Shown here: in pieces, positions 37,609-45,667 of the stretch
Position numbering within the stretch: the first letter of the stretch is position 1
Layout of the letters: each line of letters opens with the position of its first letter
Assembly: GCF_020438995.1 (NCBI RefSeq)
Contig: NZ_JAGQTN010000225.1
Coordinates: 1-51,942, forward strand
Direction of reading: 5' to 3'
DNA: 51,942 bases
DNA from: Gordonia sp. (in: high G+C Gram-positive bacteria)
Lineage (GTDB): Bacteria; Actinomycetota; Actinomycetes; Mycobacteriales; Mycobacteriaceae
Translations under genes and position numbers: made by a program
The notes under the pieces: generated by a model
Seen by the model: the letters and a program-made list of their open reading frames with translations, nothing else
What the model was told of the DNA's origin: nothing
Database searches by the model: none

Positions 37609-37722
37609 TGCGGTCGTGCCCGGTGTTTCCTCCCTTGAAAGTGACGCGTCACACGACGTGGCGTCGCACGCTCCGAGCCCCGGGGGAGTAGTAGTACTTT
37701 GAAATGTGAAAGGACGTGACAT

Positions 37723-38172
37723 ATGGCTGACCCCGCACGGGCACAACGGCTGGCCAAGCGGATTTCCTCGATCGTGGCATCCGCTATCGCGCACGACATC
37801 AAGGATCCGCGGTTGGCGCACGTCACCATCACCGACGCCCGCGTCACCAACGACCTGCACGAGGCGACGCTCTATTACACAGTGATGGGCGAGTCCATCG
37901 ATTCGCCGCCCGACTACGCCGAAGCGGCCGCCGGCCTGGCCAAAGCCACCGGAGTCCTGCGGTCCAAGGTCGGTGCGGGGACAGGTGTCCGGTTCACCCC
38001 CACGCTGACGTTCGTCCGTGACTCGGTGCCCGACGCGGCCCGGCACATGGAAGAGCTCGTCGCCCGCGCCCGGGCCAACGACCTCGCAGTCGCGCAGCAG
38101 GCGGCCGCGGCCCAGCCCGCGGGCGAGGCGGATCCGTACCGGCACGACGACGAGGACGGTCGGACCGAGTGA
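37723..38172 (+). CDS. rbfA: Ribosome-binding factor A
   Basis: 30S maturation and cold-adaptation factor, 149 aa. It has the KH-like fold with [27 protein letters not shown] and [22 protein letters not shown] Gln/Ala-rich tail follows residue 115. The ATG at 37723 has GAAAGGA about 9 nt upstream; a -10-like TACTTT lies at 37695-37700 and a TGACGCGTCA palindrome at 37642-37651. With the strong hairpin before it, rbfA-nrnA-dinF is likely a separate transcription unit from infB. It overlaps nrnA by GTGA. Confidence 0.93.
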   Translation: MADPARAQRLAKRISSIVASAIAHDIKDPRLAHVTITDARVTNDLHEATLYYTVMGESIDSPPDYAEAAAGLAKATGVLRSKVGAGTGVRFTPTLTFVRDSVPDAARHMEELVARARANDLAVAQQAAAAQPAGEADPYRHDDEDGRTE

Positions 38173-39125
38173 GGGCGAGCACGCCCCAGGACGTCGCCGA
38201 GGTGCTCGGCGATGCGACGGCCGTGACGATTCTCTGTCATGTCCGGCCAGATCCCGACACGATCGGCAGCGGACTGGCGCTGGCCTTGGGGCTGTCGCGG
38301 CGCGGCGTCGACGTCGAGGTGTCGTTTCCGGGGTCCGAGAAGCTGCCCCGGTCGCTGACTGCGCTCGCAGGAGCCGATCTGGTGGTTCCCGCCGGTGAGG
38401 TGGTGGGTCATCCGGTGGTGGTGTCGGTCGACGCGGCGACCCTCGGTCGTCTCGGCGATCTCGGCGCCGTTTTCGAACGTGCCGAACACAACATCGTCAT
38501 CGACCATCACGTATCCAACAGCGGATTCGGTGAGTTGAACCTGATCGATCCGGCCGCCGATTGCACATCGATCCTGATCCTGGCGGTCCTCGACGAACTC
38601 GGGGCCGAGATCGACGCCGATATCGCGACCTGCGTCTACGCCGGCCTGATCACCGATACGGGTTCCTTCAAATGGGCACGTCCGGAGTCGCTGCGCGTCG
38701 GTGCCCGGCTCCTGGACACCGGGGTCGACGGTGCGGCCTGGAGCCGGGTTCTGCTCGACAGCCATCCGGTGTCCTGGTTGTCGCTGGTGTCCAAGGTGCT
38801 CGGCGGGGCGCGTTTCGACGCGAACGCCTGCGACGGGCACGGCGTGATCTACGCGGTCGTCGAACACGACATGATGGGGCCGGTGGGCTGGGCCGATGTC
38901 GAGAGCATCATCGACGTGCTGCGCGTCGCCGAGGAGGCCGAGGTGGCGGCGGTGTTCAAGGAGACCGCACCGTCGAAGTGGGCCGTGTCGCTGCGGGCCA
39001 AGGACAAGGTCGATCTCGTTCCGCTGGCCGGCGCGCACGGCGGCGGTGGCCATCGGCGGGCGGCAGGCTACAGCGACAGCGGTGTGGTCGGCGATGTGGT
39101 CGACCGGTTCCTGAGGTCCCTCTGA
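38169..39125 (+). CDS. nrnA: DHH/DHHA1 phosphoesterase (NrnA-type nanoRNase / c-di-AMP, pAp phosphatase)
   Basis: Cytoplasmic Mn-dependent phosphoesterase of 318 aa that degrades very short RNA, pAp and (in M. tuberculosis Rv2837c) cyclic dinucleotides. Motifs: [13 protein letters not shown] (motif I), VSVDAAT (II), [12 protein letters not shown] (DHH, III), [11 protein letters not shown] (IV), and the DHHA1 glycine motif [12 protein letters not shown]. The GTG at 38169 overlaps the rbfA stop. Confidence 0.92.
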   Translation: MRASTPQDVAEVLGDATAVTILCHVRPDPDTIGSGLALALGLSRRGVDVEVSFPGSEKLPRSLTALAGADLVVPAGEVVGHPVVVSVDAATLGRLGDLGAVFERAEHNIVIDHHVSNSGFGELNLIDPAADCTSILILAVLDELGAEIDADIATCVYAGLITDTGSFKWARPESLRVGARLLDTGVDGAAWSRVLLDSHPVSWLSLVSKVLGGARFDANACDGHGVIYAVVEHDMMGPVGWADVESIIDVLRVAEEAEVAAVFKETAPSKWAVSLRAKDKVDLVPLAGAHGGGGHRRAAGYSDSGVVGDVVDRFLRSL

Positions 39126-39178
39126 CCACTGGCCCGGCGCCTGCCGACGGTACTGACGGGCGGGTACCCGACACCGGT

Positions 39179-40507
39179 GTGCGCCGTATCGCGGTGCTGT
39201 CGGTGTCCGCTCTGGTGGTGCTGGTCGCGCCGCCTTTCTACCTGCTGCTCGATCTTGCCGTCGTCGGCCGGCTCGGTGGTCACGAACTCGCTGCCCTGGG
39301 CGTGGGCACGCTGGTGCTGGCCACCATCAGTACGCAGCTCACCTTCCTCTCATATGGCACGACGGCCCGATCGGCTCGGTTGTTCGGTGCCGGTGATCGC
39401 GGCGGTGCTGTGCGTGAGGGTGTGCAGGCGACGTGGGTGGCGCTCGGTGTCGGTGTCCTGCTGATCGTTCTCGCGTATCCGTTGGCGCCGGTGGTGATGG
39501 GCGCGCTGGTGGGTTCCGGCGAGGATGGCTCGGCACAGGTCGCGGCCGATGCGACGCGTTGGGTGCGGATCGCGATGTTCGGTGTCCCGCTGATCCTGGC
39601 GTCGATGGCGGGCAACGGCTGGATGCGTGGCGTGCAGGACACCCGCAGGCCGGTTCTGTTCGTGCTGTGCGGTTTGTCGATCGGTGCTGCCGGGGTGATC
39701 GGGCTGGTCCACGGTGTCGGCTGGTTCCCGCGGCTGGGCCTGACCGGCAGTGCGGTGGCCAACGTGGTCGGCCAGTCGATCACGGGGGCGCTGTTCGTGA
39801 CCCGGTTGATCGGCGAATCGCGGCGGCGAAGGCTGTCGTTGAGCCCGGATCGCTCGATCATCGCCGCGCAGCTTCTGATGGCGCGTGACCTGATCCTGCG
39901 TAGTCTGTCGTTTCAGGTATGTTTCGTGTCGGCGACGGCCGTCGCGGCACGGTTCGGGATGGCCTCCGTGGCCGCCCATCAGGTGACCATTCAGGTGTGG
40001 GATTTCGTCGCGTTGCTGCTCGACTCGGTGGCGATCGCCGCGCAGTCGCTGGTGGGTGCGGCGCTCGGGGCCGGTGCGGCCGGCGTAGCAGTCACCGTCG
40101 CCCGGCGGGTCACCGTGGTGGCGGTGGCGATCGCCGTGGGCGTGGCCGCCGTGTTCACCCTCGGTGCCGGGGCCATCCCGGGGCTGTTCACCTCAGATGC
40201 CGACGTCCGCGACGCCATGCTGGTGCCCTGGTGGTTCCTGGTCGGTATGCTGCCGATCGCCGCGATAGTGTTCGCGCTCGATGGTGTTCTACTCGGTGCC
40301 GGCGACGTGGTGTTCCTGCGCAAGGCCACCCTGTTCTCGGCGCTGTGCGGATTTCTGCCGCTGATCTGGTTGTCGCTCGTGCTCGGCTGGGGGCTGGCGG
40401 GGATATGGTCGGGTCTGGTGGCGCTGATGGTGTTGCGTCTGATTCTGGTGGTTGTGCGGGTTCTCGGTGGACGCTGGCAACTCGTCGGCACGGAGTCTGT
40501 GACCTGA
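39179..40507 (+). CDS. dinF: MATE-family multidrug exporter DinF
   Basis: Cation-coupled efflux protein of about 442 aa with about 12 hydrophobic helices. The opening IAVLSVSALVVLVAPPFYLLLDLAVVGRLGGHELAALGVG is a canonical MATE first pair. The start is uncertain: no ATG is suitable, the GTG at 39179 gives MRRIAVLS, and a CTG at 39122 overlapping the nrnA stop would add about 19 residues. The frame is open far upstream inside nrnA, but that is not coding. Order nrnA-dinF matches mycobacteria. Confidence 0.88.
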   Translation: MRRIAVLSVSALVVLVAPPFYLLLDLAVVGRLGGHELAALGVGTLVLATISTQLTFLSYGTTARSARLFGAGDRGGAVREGVQATWVALGVGVLLIVLAYPLAPVVMGALVGSGEDGSAQVAADATRWVRIAMFGVPLILASMAGNGWMRGVQDTRRPVLFVLCGLSIGAAGVIGLVHGVGWFPRLGLTGSAVANVVGQSITGALFVTRLIGESRRRRLSLSPDRSIIAAQLLMARDLILRSLSFQVCFVSATAVAARFGMASVAAHQVTIQVWDFVALLLDSVAIAAQSLVGAALGAGAAGVAVTVARRVTVVAVAIAVGVAAVFTLGAGAIPGLFTSDADVRDAMLVPWWFLVGMLPIAAIVFALDGVLLGAGDVVFLRKATLFSALCGFLPLIWLSLVLGWGLAGIWSGLVALMVLRLILVVVRVLGGRWQLVGTESVT

Positions 40508-40539
40508 TCGGCATTTGCATACCGTGGTGAACGGTGTCC

Positions 40540-40546
40540 GTAGGAT
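40540..40546 (+). promoter_or_regulatory. -10 element of the DUF3060-like lipoprotein gene
   Basis: TAGGAT at 40541-40546, about 47 nt before the ATG at 40594, which has its own ribosome site GGGGAG. Confidence 0.35.
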
Positions 40547-40593
40547 GATTCGCGCCGGCAATGAGTCCGGGCGGCGGGGTGGGGAGCGAACGT

Positions 40594-41091
40594 ATGGCAA
40601 TGAGACCGGCGAAGACAGCGTTGGTCGTGGGCCTGAGCATGCTGGCACTGTCCGGCTGCGAGCAACTCGACAAGGTCATCGCGACGGAGACCGTCACCGT
40701 CACCGAGACCCCCGGCCCCGAGACCCAGGACGGCCTGACTGCGGCCGAGGACAACGACCCGGTCGACGAGGGCAACCAGGAGGAAACGGTCGAAGCCGAC
40801 GATCAGGTCGGCGGTTCGCGTGACTATTTCCAGGGCCCGACGATCAGCCAGGACCGGGGTGCCGTCGTCTGGACGTGCGGCCGTAAGGCGATCCTGATCA
40901 GCGGTGACGCCAACATCGTCACGCTGCTGGGCATGTGTCCTTCGGTGCTGGTCAGCGGCGACGGCAACAAGGTGATCCTCAGCGGCGTCGAGCGGCTGTC
41001 GGTGTCGGGCAACGGCAACACCATCACCTACTGGCCCAGCACCGCCAAACTCACTGACACCGGCAACGGCAATACCTACTTCAAACGCTGA
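40594..41091 (+). CDS. Exported DUF3060-like lipoprotein
   Basis: Secreted lipoprotein of 165 aa. A signal peptide and lipobox LALSGC lie near residue 21, then an acidic, Thr/Glu-rich linker (30-75). The C-terminal domain has four short repeats of the type (V/I)xxSGxxNxV (ISGDANIVTL, VSGDGNKVIL, VSGNGNTITY, DTGNGNTYF), as in DUF3060 beta-solenoid proteins. Two Cys (CGRK and GMCPS) could form a disulfide. The ATG at 40594 follows GGGGAG. Its last 11 bp overlap the end of the GH2 gene on the other strand. Function unknown. Confidence 0.75.
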   Translation: MAMRPAKTALVVGLSMLALSGCEQLDKVIATETVTVTETPGPETQDGLTAAEDNDPVDEGNQEETVEADDQVGGSRDYFQGPTISQDRGAVVWTCGRKAILISGDANIVTLLGMCPSVLVSGDGNKVILSGVERLSVSGNGNTITYWPSTAKLTDTGNGNTYFKR

Positions 41092-43573
41092 CGTCGCTTC
41101 CGCTGCCCGCTGCGTCGACGGTGAGGGTGAGATCGACGGGTGCGCAACCGCGGGCCGACGCGGTCAGGCGCACCTGGCCGGGCACGTGCCCGGCCCGCAG
41201 TACGGCCAGAGCCCGGCCCTGATAGGTGCGGTGTACAGGTGAACAGAACCCTTCTTCGGTGATCGGTTCGGCGCTGCCGAATCCGAGCAGGGCAGCGGCA
41301 CCGTCGATTTCAAGTGATACAGGACGATCGTCGAGTGGCCGGACGATGCCCTCGGCGTCGGTTATCTCGACATGTACGAACGCCAGGTCGTGGCCGTCAG
41401 CGCGTAGCGATCCGGATTCGGCCCGCACCGTCAGGCATAGGTCCGGTCCGGCACTGCGCAGGGTGTCGCGGCCGATCTCAGTGCCGTCTGTGCCGCGCAG
41501 TACCGCGGTCAGTTCCCCTGGCGCGTACGGCACGGTGAAGCTGACCAGGTGCCCGGACTTCGCCGATATCTGCCCGCGCCCGACCGGTACTCCGTTCAGG
41601 GACAGTTCGGCCACACCGTCTGCGCCGTACACCTCGACCGTCGCGGGTTCGCCTTCCAGCCCGGCCCAGCTCCAGCTGCGGATTGAGTCGGTGGAGCGCC
41701 AACTGGAGTCGACCGGCCGGTCCCGCGCATGGTCGACCGGCCGCACCGCCAGATGCGGCCCGTAACTTGAACCCCACGCGATCTCGTTGAGGTAAGTCTG
41801 CGTGTGCCGATGCCCGGTGATGTCGAAGTTGGGGGTGCCGGCCGCGAGCGCGGGGTACGGCTGGAACAGCCGAGGACGGTCGTTGTAGCGGGCCGCGGCG
41901 ATCGCGCCCTCGCCCAGGTAGTCCCAGCCGGTCCACACAAAATCCCCGATGACGTGCGGTTGGTCGGCGATGTCGTGCCAGATCTCGACGGTTTGGGTGG
42001 GTGGATTCTCGCTGCCGACGGCGATCCGGTCCGGATGCAGCAGGTGGTCCTGGCGGAACCGGGCAGCCATGTAGTTGTAGCCGGCGATGTCGACGTCGGC
42101 GAACGCGTCGCGGGTCTTGCGGTCGACAACCGGTTTGGTGAGGACCACTTTCATGATCTTGCTCATCGCACCCATCGCCAGGTTCAGCAGCAGAATCAGG
42201 TTCTTGTTGGCTGCCGTGGTTCCCGCGGCGCGGGCCTTGGCGGCCTTGCTCTGGGCCTTCGCCTCGTCCTTGGAGGCCACCAGATTGAGAAGACCGTTGA
42301 TGCAGTTGGTGACCGGCCGGGAAGGGTCGAACTCGCGGGTCGTCGCGGCGAGTTGCGCGCCGAGCCGGATTCCGTCGGTGGTCGCGGTCTCGCCGATCTC
42401 GTTGCCGATCGAGTACATGATCACCGACGGGTGGTTGATGTCCTTGGCGATCATCGCCGCGAGGTCGGTGCGCCACTGATCGGTGAACTCCAGCGAGGCG
42501 TCCCAGGTGGTTTTCGGTCGGGTCCACACGTCGGTGAGCTCGTCCATCACCAACATTCCCAGCTCGTCGCAGGCGTCGAGCATGGCCCGTGATGCGGGGT
42601 TGTGGGCGCTGCGGATCGCGTTGAACCCGGCCTCTTTGAGCAGCCGTACGCGCCGGTGCTCGGCGGCCGGGAGACAATGCGCGCCGATCACCCCATGGTC
42701 GTGATGTACCGCTGCGCCGCGCAGCTTGGTCGATTCGCCGTTGATCAGCAGTCCCGAGGCCGCAGTCACCTCGACGGTGCGGATCCCGAACCTGGCATGT
42801 GCCTCGTCGGTGCGTCCGCCGGCAGCAGTGGTGACGCGCACCGTGTACAGGGTGGGTGATCGGAGTGACCACAGTGCGGGATCGGGTATCTCGACGGTCT
42901 GTGTCACGGGCAGCCGGGCTCCGGTGGCCACCTGAACGGTACGCCGCGCCTGCTGTACCGGTTGTCCGGACGGATCGTCGACCGTGATCGCCAACCACAC
43001 GTCGCGGTCGGTGTCTCCGGCATTGACCACGTCGGTACGGATGTCGAGCGTCGCGGTCCCGGTGGCGACCGTTCGCGTCGTCACCTGTGGGTATCCGGGT
43101 GCGATGTGCACCGCCGGCCCGACCAGCACGTGCACGGGACGGTAGATTCCGCTGCCGGTGTACCAGCGGCTGTTGGGTTGCTGCGAGTTGTCGACGATCA
43201 CCTCGATCGTGTTGGTCTCACCGAACCGCAACCCGGTCAGCGGCACCCTGAACTCGGTGTACCCCGACGGGCAGCCGCCCACCTCGACGCCGTTGAGCAG
43301 CACGTGCGAGCGGTGATAGACGCCCTCGAACTCGCACTCGACGACGCAGTCGCGCCACTCCTGCGGGGCGGTGAAGCGCTTGCTGTAGCGGTAGACACCA
43401 CCGGGGAAGTAGCCGGTGTTGTGCGCAGCCGCGCAATCGGGATCGCGGGTCTCGAACATCATCGCGTCGTACGGCAATGTGGCCGGCCCGACGGTCCGTG
43501 CGGGTCGACCGGGCGTCTCGGTCGTGACCGTCCAGTCGGCGTCGAACGAGGAACCGATCACAGAGATCTCCAT
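41081..43573 (-). CDS. Glycoside hydrolase family 2 (beta-galactosidase/beta-glucuronidase-like)
   Basis: A retaining glycosidase of 830 aa without a signal peptide, so cytoplasmic. Domains in order: a sugar-binding jelly roll (1-165, with GVYRYSKRF and VLLNGVEVGG), an Ig-like domain (to about 280), the TIM barrel (about 285-590), and C-terminal Ig-like domains (DUF4982 type). The acid/base Glu lies in MYSIGNEIGE. The nucleophile is probably the Glu of VGSENPP, and DFVWTGWDYLGEG is the usual block after it. The exact sugar is not readable. The ATG at 43573 follows an operator-like palindrome 15-45 bp upstream. No sugar transporter or regulator is adjacent. Confidence 0.88.
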   Translation of the reverse strand: MEISVIGSSFDADWTVTTETPGRPARTVGPATLPYDAMMFETRDPDCAAAHNTGYFPGGVYRYSKRFTAPQEWRDCVVECEFEGVYHRSHVLLNGVEVGGCPSGYTEFRVPLTGLRFGETNTIEVIVDNSQQPNSRWYTGSGIYRPVHVLVGPAVHIAPGYPQVTTRTVATGTATLDIRTDVVNAGDTDRDVWLAITVDDPSGQPVQQARRTVQVATGARLPVTQTVEIPDPALWSLRSPTLYTVRVTTAAGGRTDEAHARFGIRTVEVTAASGLLINGESTKLRGAAVHHDHGVIGAHCLPAAEHRRVRLLKEAGFNAIRSAHNPASRAMLDACDELGMLVMDELTDVWTRPKTTWDASLEFTDQWRTDLAAMIAKDINHPSVIMYSIGNEIGETATTDGIRLGAQLAATTREFDPSRPVTNCINGLLNLVASKDEAKAQSKAAKARAAGTTAANKNLILLLNLAMGAMSKIMKVVLTKPVVDRKTRDAFADVDIAGYNYMAARFRQDHLLHPDRIAVGSENPPTQTVEIWHDIADQPHVIGDFVWTGWDYLGEGAIAAARYNDRPRLFQPYPALAAGTPNFDITGHRHTQTYLNEIAWGSSYGPHLAVRPVDHARDRPVDSSWRSTDSIRSWSWAGLEGEPATVEVYGADGVAELSLNGVPVGRGQISAKSGHLVSFTVPYAPGELTAVLRGTDGTEIGRDTLRSAGPDLCLTVRAESGSLRADGHDLAFVHVEITDAEGIVRPLDDRPVSLEIDGAAALLGFGSAEPITEEGFCSPVHRTYQGRALAVLRAGHVPGQVRLTASARGCAPVDLTLTVDAAGSGSDVSV

Positions 43574-43587
43574 CCATAGCCCGGCTT

Positions 43588-43618
43588 CTGATATGTCAGT
43601 ACATGTAAAACATATCAG
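43588..43618 (-). promoter_or_regulatory. Operator-like dyad upstream of the GH2 gene
   Basis: Arms CTGATATG (43588-43595) and CATATCAG (43611-43618) are exact inverted repeats around TACATGTA (43600-43607). A+T-rich in a GC-rich window and close to the GH2 start, this looks like the site of a repressor encoded elsewhere. Confidence 0.65.
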
Positions 43619-43680
43619 CAGGGCGGGACGATGTTCGGTGTTCCCGCGTCCGGGATCGCAATACCGGACGCGGGCTCTGG

Positions 43681-43686
43681 CACTAT
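43681..43686 (+). promoter_or_regulatory. -10-like element of pptH
   Basis: CACTAT, 8 nt before the GTG at 43695. It deviates from TANNNT at the first base. Confidence 0.35.
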
Positions 43687-43694
43687 GGACCCTC

Positions 43695-44663
43695 GTGGCT
43701 ACTCTCTGGGCGATCAGTGATCTGCATGTCGGGCATCGTGGAAACGAGGAGATCGTCGGCAAGATCCGGCCGCAGAGGTCTGATGACTGGCTGATCGTCG
43801 CGGGTGACGTCGCCGAACGCACCGACGACATCATCGACACGCTGCGCCGGTTGGAGATGAAGTTCAACACCGTGATCTGGGTACCCGGCAATCACGAGCT
43901 GTATACGACCAGCCGCGATCCGCGTCAGTTGTTCGGGGTGGCCCGCTACGACTATCTGGTGCAGGCGTGCCGGGACATCGGCGTGGTGACGCCCGAGGAC
44001 ATCTATCCGCTGTTCGATCCCGGCACGGGGGAACCGCCGGTGCGGATCGTGCCGATGTTCCTGCTGTACGACTACACGTTCCGGCCCGAGGGCACCACGA
44101 CGACGCTGTCGGCGCTGGCGCTGGCCCGCGAACGCAACGTGGTGGCCACCGACGAGTTCCTGCTGTCCCCGGAACCGTTCCCGACGCGGGACGCGTGGAG
44201 CCGTGCGCGGATCGAGGCCACCCGGCTGCGGCTGGAGGCGCTCGATCCGAACGAGAGGAAGGTCCTGATCAACCATTGGCCGCTGCGCCGCGAACCGACC
44301 GACGTGCTGATGTATCCGGAGTTCGCGCTGTGGTGCGGCAGCGAGCTGACCGCCGACTGGCACACCCGGTTCAACGCGGTGAACTGCGTGTACGGACACC
44401 TGCACATTCCGCGTTCCACCTGGTACGACGGCGTCAAGTTCGATGAGGTGTCGGTCGGCTATCCCCGTGAGTGGAAGAAGCGTGGACTGCCCGAGCCGTT
44501 GCTGCGCAAGATCGTTCCCGACGAGGGGGTCAGGCCGGCCGACCTGTCGGAGTTCGGCGAACGTTTCGACCTGCCGCCGGAACTGTATGCCGAGCGGGCC
44601 GAGGCATTGCGGCGCCGGGTCGCGCAGGCGGAGGCGCGGCGGCGCATGACCGGCGGGTCCTGA
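43695..44663 (+). CDS. pptH: Metallophosphoesterase, PptH-like phosphopantetheinyl hydrolase
   Basis: Calcineurin-type metallophosphoesterase of 322 aa. Metal-binding motifs are in order: AISDLHVGH (near residue 6), GDVAE, GNHELY, INHWPLR and GHLH. Length and wording match M. tuberculosis Rv2795c (PptH), which removes the 4'-phosphopantetheine arm from holo acyl carrier proteins and opposes PptT. In M. tuberculosis pptH and pptT are adjacent; here pptT is 4.5 kb further on, beyond the metal importer, a methyltransferase, a VapBC module and a small gene. The GTG at 43695 gives VATLWAISDLH; the frame is open upstream through the GH2 promoter but unlikely to be coding there. Confidence 0.87.
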   Translation: MATLWAISDLHVGHRGNEEIVGKIRPQRSDDWLIVAGDVAERTDDIIDTLRRLEMKFNTVIWVPGNHELYTTSRDPRQLFGVARYDYLVQACRDIGVVTPEDIYPLFDPGTGEPPVRIVPMFLLYDYTFRPEGTTTTLSALALARERNVVATDEFLLSPEPFPTRDAWSRARIEATRLRLEALDPNERKVLINHWPLRREPTDVLMYPEFALWCGSELTADWHTRFNAVNCVYGHLHIPRSTWYDGVKFDEVSVGYPREWKKRGLPEPLLRKIVPDEGVRPADLSEFGERFDLPPELYAERAEALRRRVAQAEARRRMTGGS

Positions 44664-44681
44664 TCACCCGATCGTCGTCGC

Positions 44682-44703
44682 AGGGTGAGAATCAGGTCAC
44701 CCT
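44682..44703 (+). terminator. Hairpin after pptH
   Basis: 7-bp inverted repeat AGGGTGA/TCACCCT with an 8-nt loop, 19 bp after the pptH stop. It may be a terminator or a further operator half for the metal importer. Confidence 0.4.
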
Positions 44704-44710
44704 TGCTAGA

Positions 44711-44730
44711 AATTTCGGTTACCCGAAATT
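44711..44730 (+). promoter_or_regulatory. Metalloregulator-type operator before the Mn importer
   Basis: AATTTCGGTTACCCGAAATT is a perfect 8-bp inverted repeat around TTAC. It directly abuts the -10 box (TAGGGT) of the metal-binding lipoprotein gene, so a bound repressor would block RNA polymerase. A DtxR-family MntR is the natural candidate (inference). Confidence 0.7.
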
Positions 44731-44735
44731 AGGGT
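44730..44735 (+). promoter_or_regulatory. -10 element of the Mn importer operon
   Basis: TAGGGT, 7 nt before the ATG at 44743, predicting a leaderless mRNA. It overlaps the operator by one base. Confidence 0.55.
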
Positions 44736-44742
44736 ATCGGGC

Positions 44743-45663
44743 ATGTGGAACTGGTGTCGGTTGCGGTGGAGGGCGCCGGTCGTGGCTGCCGTCGTCGCGG
44801 TGGGTGCGCTGTCGGGGTGCGCACCCGAGGATTTCCCCGACGACGGCAAACCGATCGTGGTGACCACCTTCACGGTCCTGGCCGATATCGCCTCGGTGGT
44901 GGCCGGCGACCGGATCCACGTGCGGTCCATCACCAAGCCGGGCGCCGAGATCCACGGTTACGAGCCCACCCCCGGCGACATGCGGCGATCGGCGAAAGCC
45001 GACCTCATCGTCGACAACGGTCTGAACCTCGAATCGTGGTTCTCCCAGTTCGTCGAGCCGCTCGACGTCGAACATGTCGTGATCAGCGACGGTGTGAAAC
45101 CGATCGACATCACCTCCGATGCGTATGCGGGTAAACCGAATCCGCACGCCTGGATGAGTCCGTTGAACGTCGAGATCTACGTCGACAATCTGGTGCGGGC
45201 CTTCACCGGCATCGACCCCGGCGGCGCCGTCGCGTTCCAGGCCAACGCGGTGGCCTACAAGAAGCAACTGCGGCAGGTGCACGACGACCTGGTCGCGGCG
45301 CTGCGCACTGTGCCTGAGAAGCAGCGTGCCCTGGTGACCTGCGAGGGCGCGTTCCCGTACCTGACCCGCGACGCAGGGATCGCCGAACACTACATCTGGC
45401 CGGTGAACGCCGAACAGCAGGCCACTCCTAAACAGGTGTCGGAGACCATCGATTATGTCCGTGACAACGACGTGCCGGCGGTGTTCTGCGAGTCGACCGT
45501 GTCGGACCGGCCGATGAAACAGGTCGCCGCAGCCACGGGCGCACGGTTCGGCGGCACTCTGTACGTCGACTCGCTGTCGGATGCCGACGGGCCGGTGCCG
45601 ACCTATCTGGATTTGATCCGCCACGACGCGAAGACCATCGTGTCGGGCCTGACGGGCAGGTGA
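44743..45663 (+). CDS. Metal-binding lipoprotein of a Mn-type ABC importer
   Basis: Substrate-binding protein of 306 aa of the cluster A-I (ZnuA/PsaA) family, anchored by a lipobox ending ALSGC. Metal ligands are visible: His in EIHGYEPTPGD, His in NPHAWMSP, Glu in CEGAFPYLTRD and Asp in YVDSLSD. A Glu as third ligand and the absence of a His-rich loop favour manganese (or iron) over zinc. The ATG at 44743 is set by a -10 box 7 nt upstream. ATPase and permease genes follow with gaps or overlaps under 5 bp. Confidence 0.88.
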   Translation: MWNWCRLRWRAPVVAAVVAVGALSGCAPEDFPDDGKPIVVTTFTVLADIASVVAGDRIHVRSITKPGAEIHGYEPTPGDMRRSAKADLIVDNGLNLESWFSQFVEPLDVEHVVISDGVKPIDITSDAYAGKPNPHAWMSPLNVEIYVDNLVRAFTGIDPGGAVAFQANAVAYKKQLRQVHDDLVAALRTVPEKQRALVTCEGAFPYLTRDAGIAEHYIWPVNAEQQATPKQVSETIDYVRDNDVPAVFCESTVSDRPMKQVAAATGARFGGTLYVDSLSDADGPVPTYLDLIRHDAKTIVSGLTGR

Positions 45664-45667
45664 ACCG

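Noticed and set aside
34830-37850. A 1006-residue open frame antisense to infB
   Set aside because: It is the mirror of a GC-rich coding region; the product is Ala/Thr/Gly low complexity and lacks any domain, whereas the infB strand encodes a complete IF-2.
38561-40507. A 648-residue frame suggesting an NrnA-DinF fusion
   Set aside because: The part before about 39122 is another frame of nrnA and has no family similarity; only the MATE part is real.
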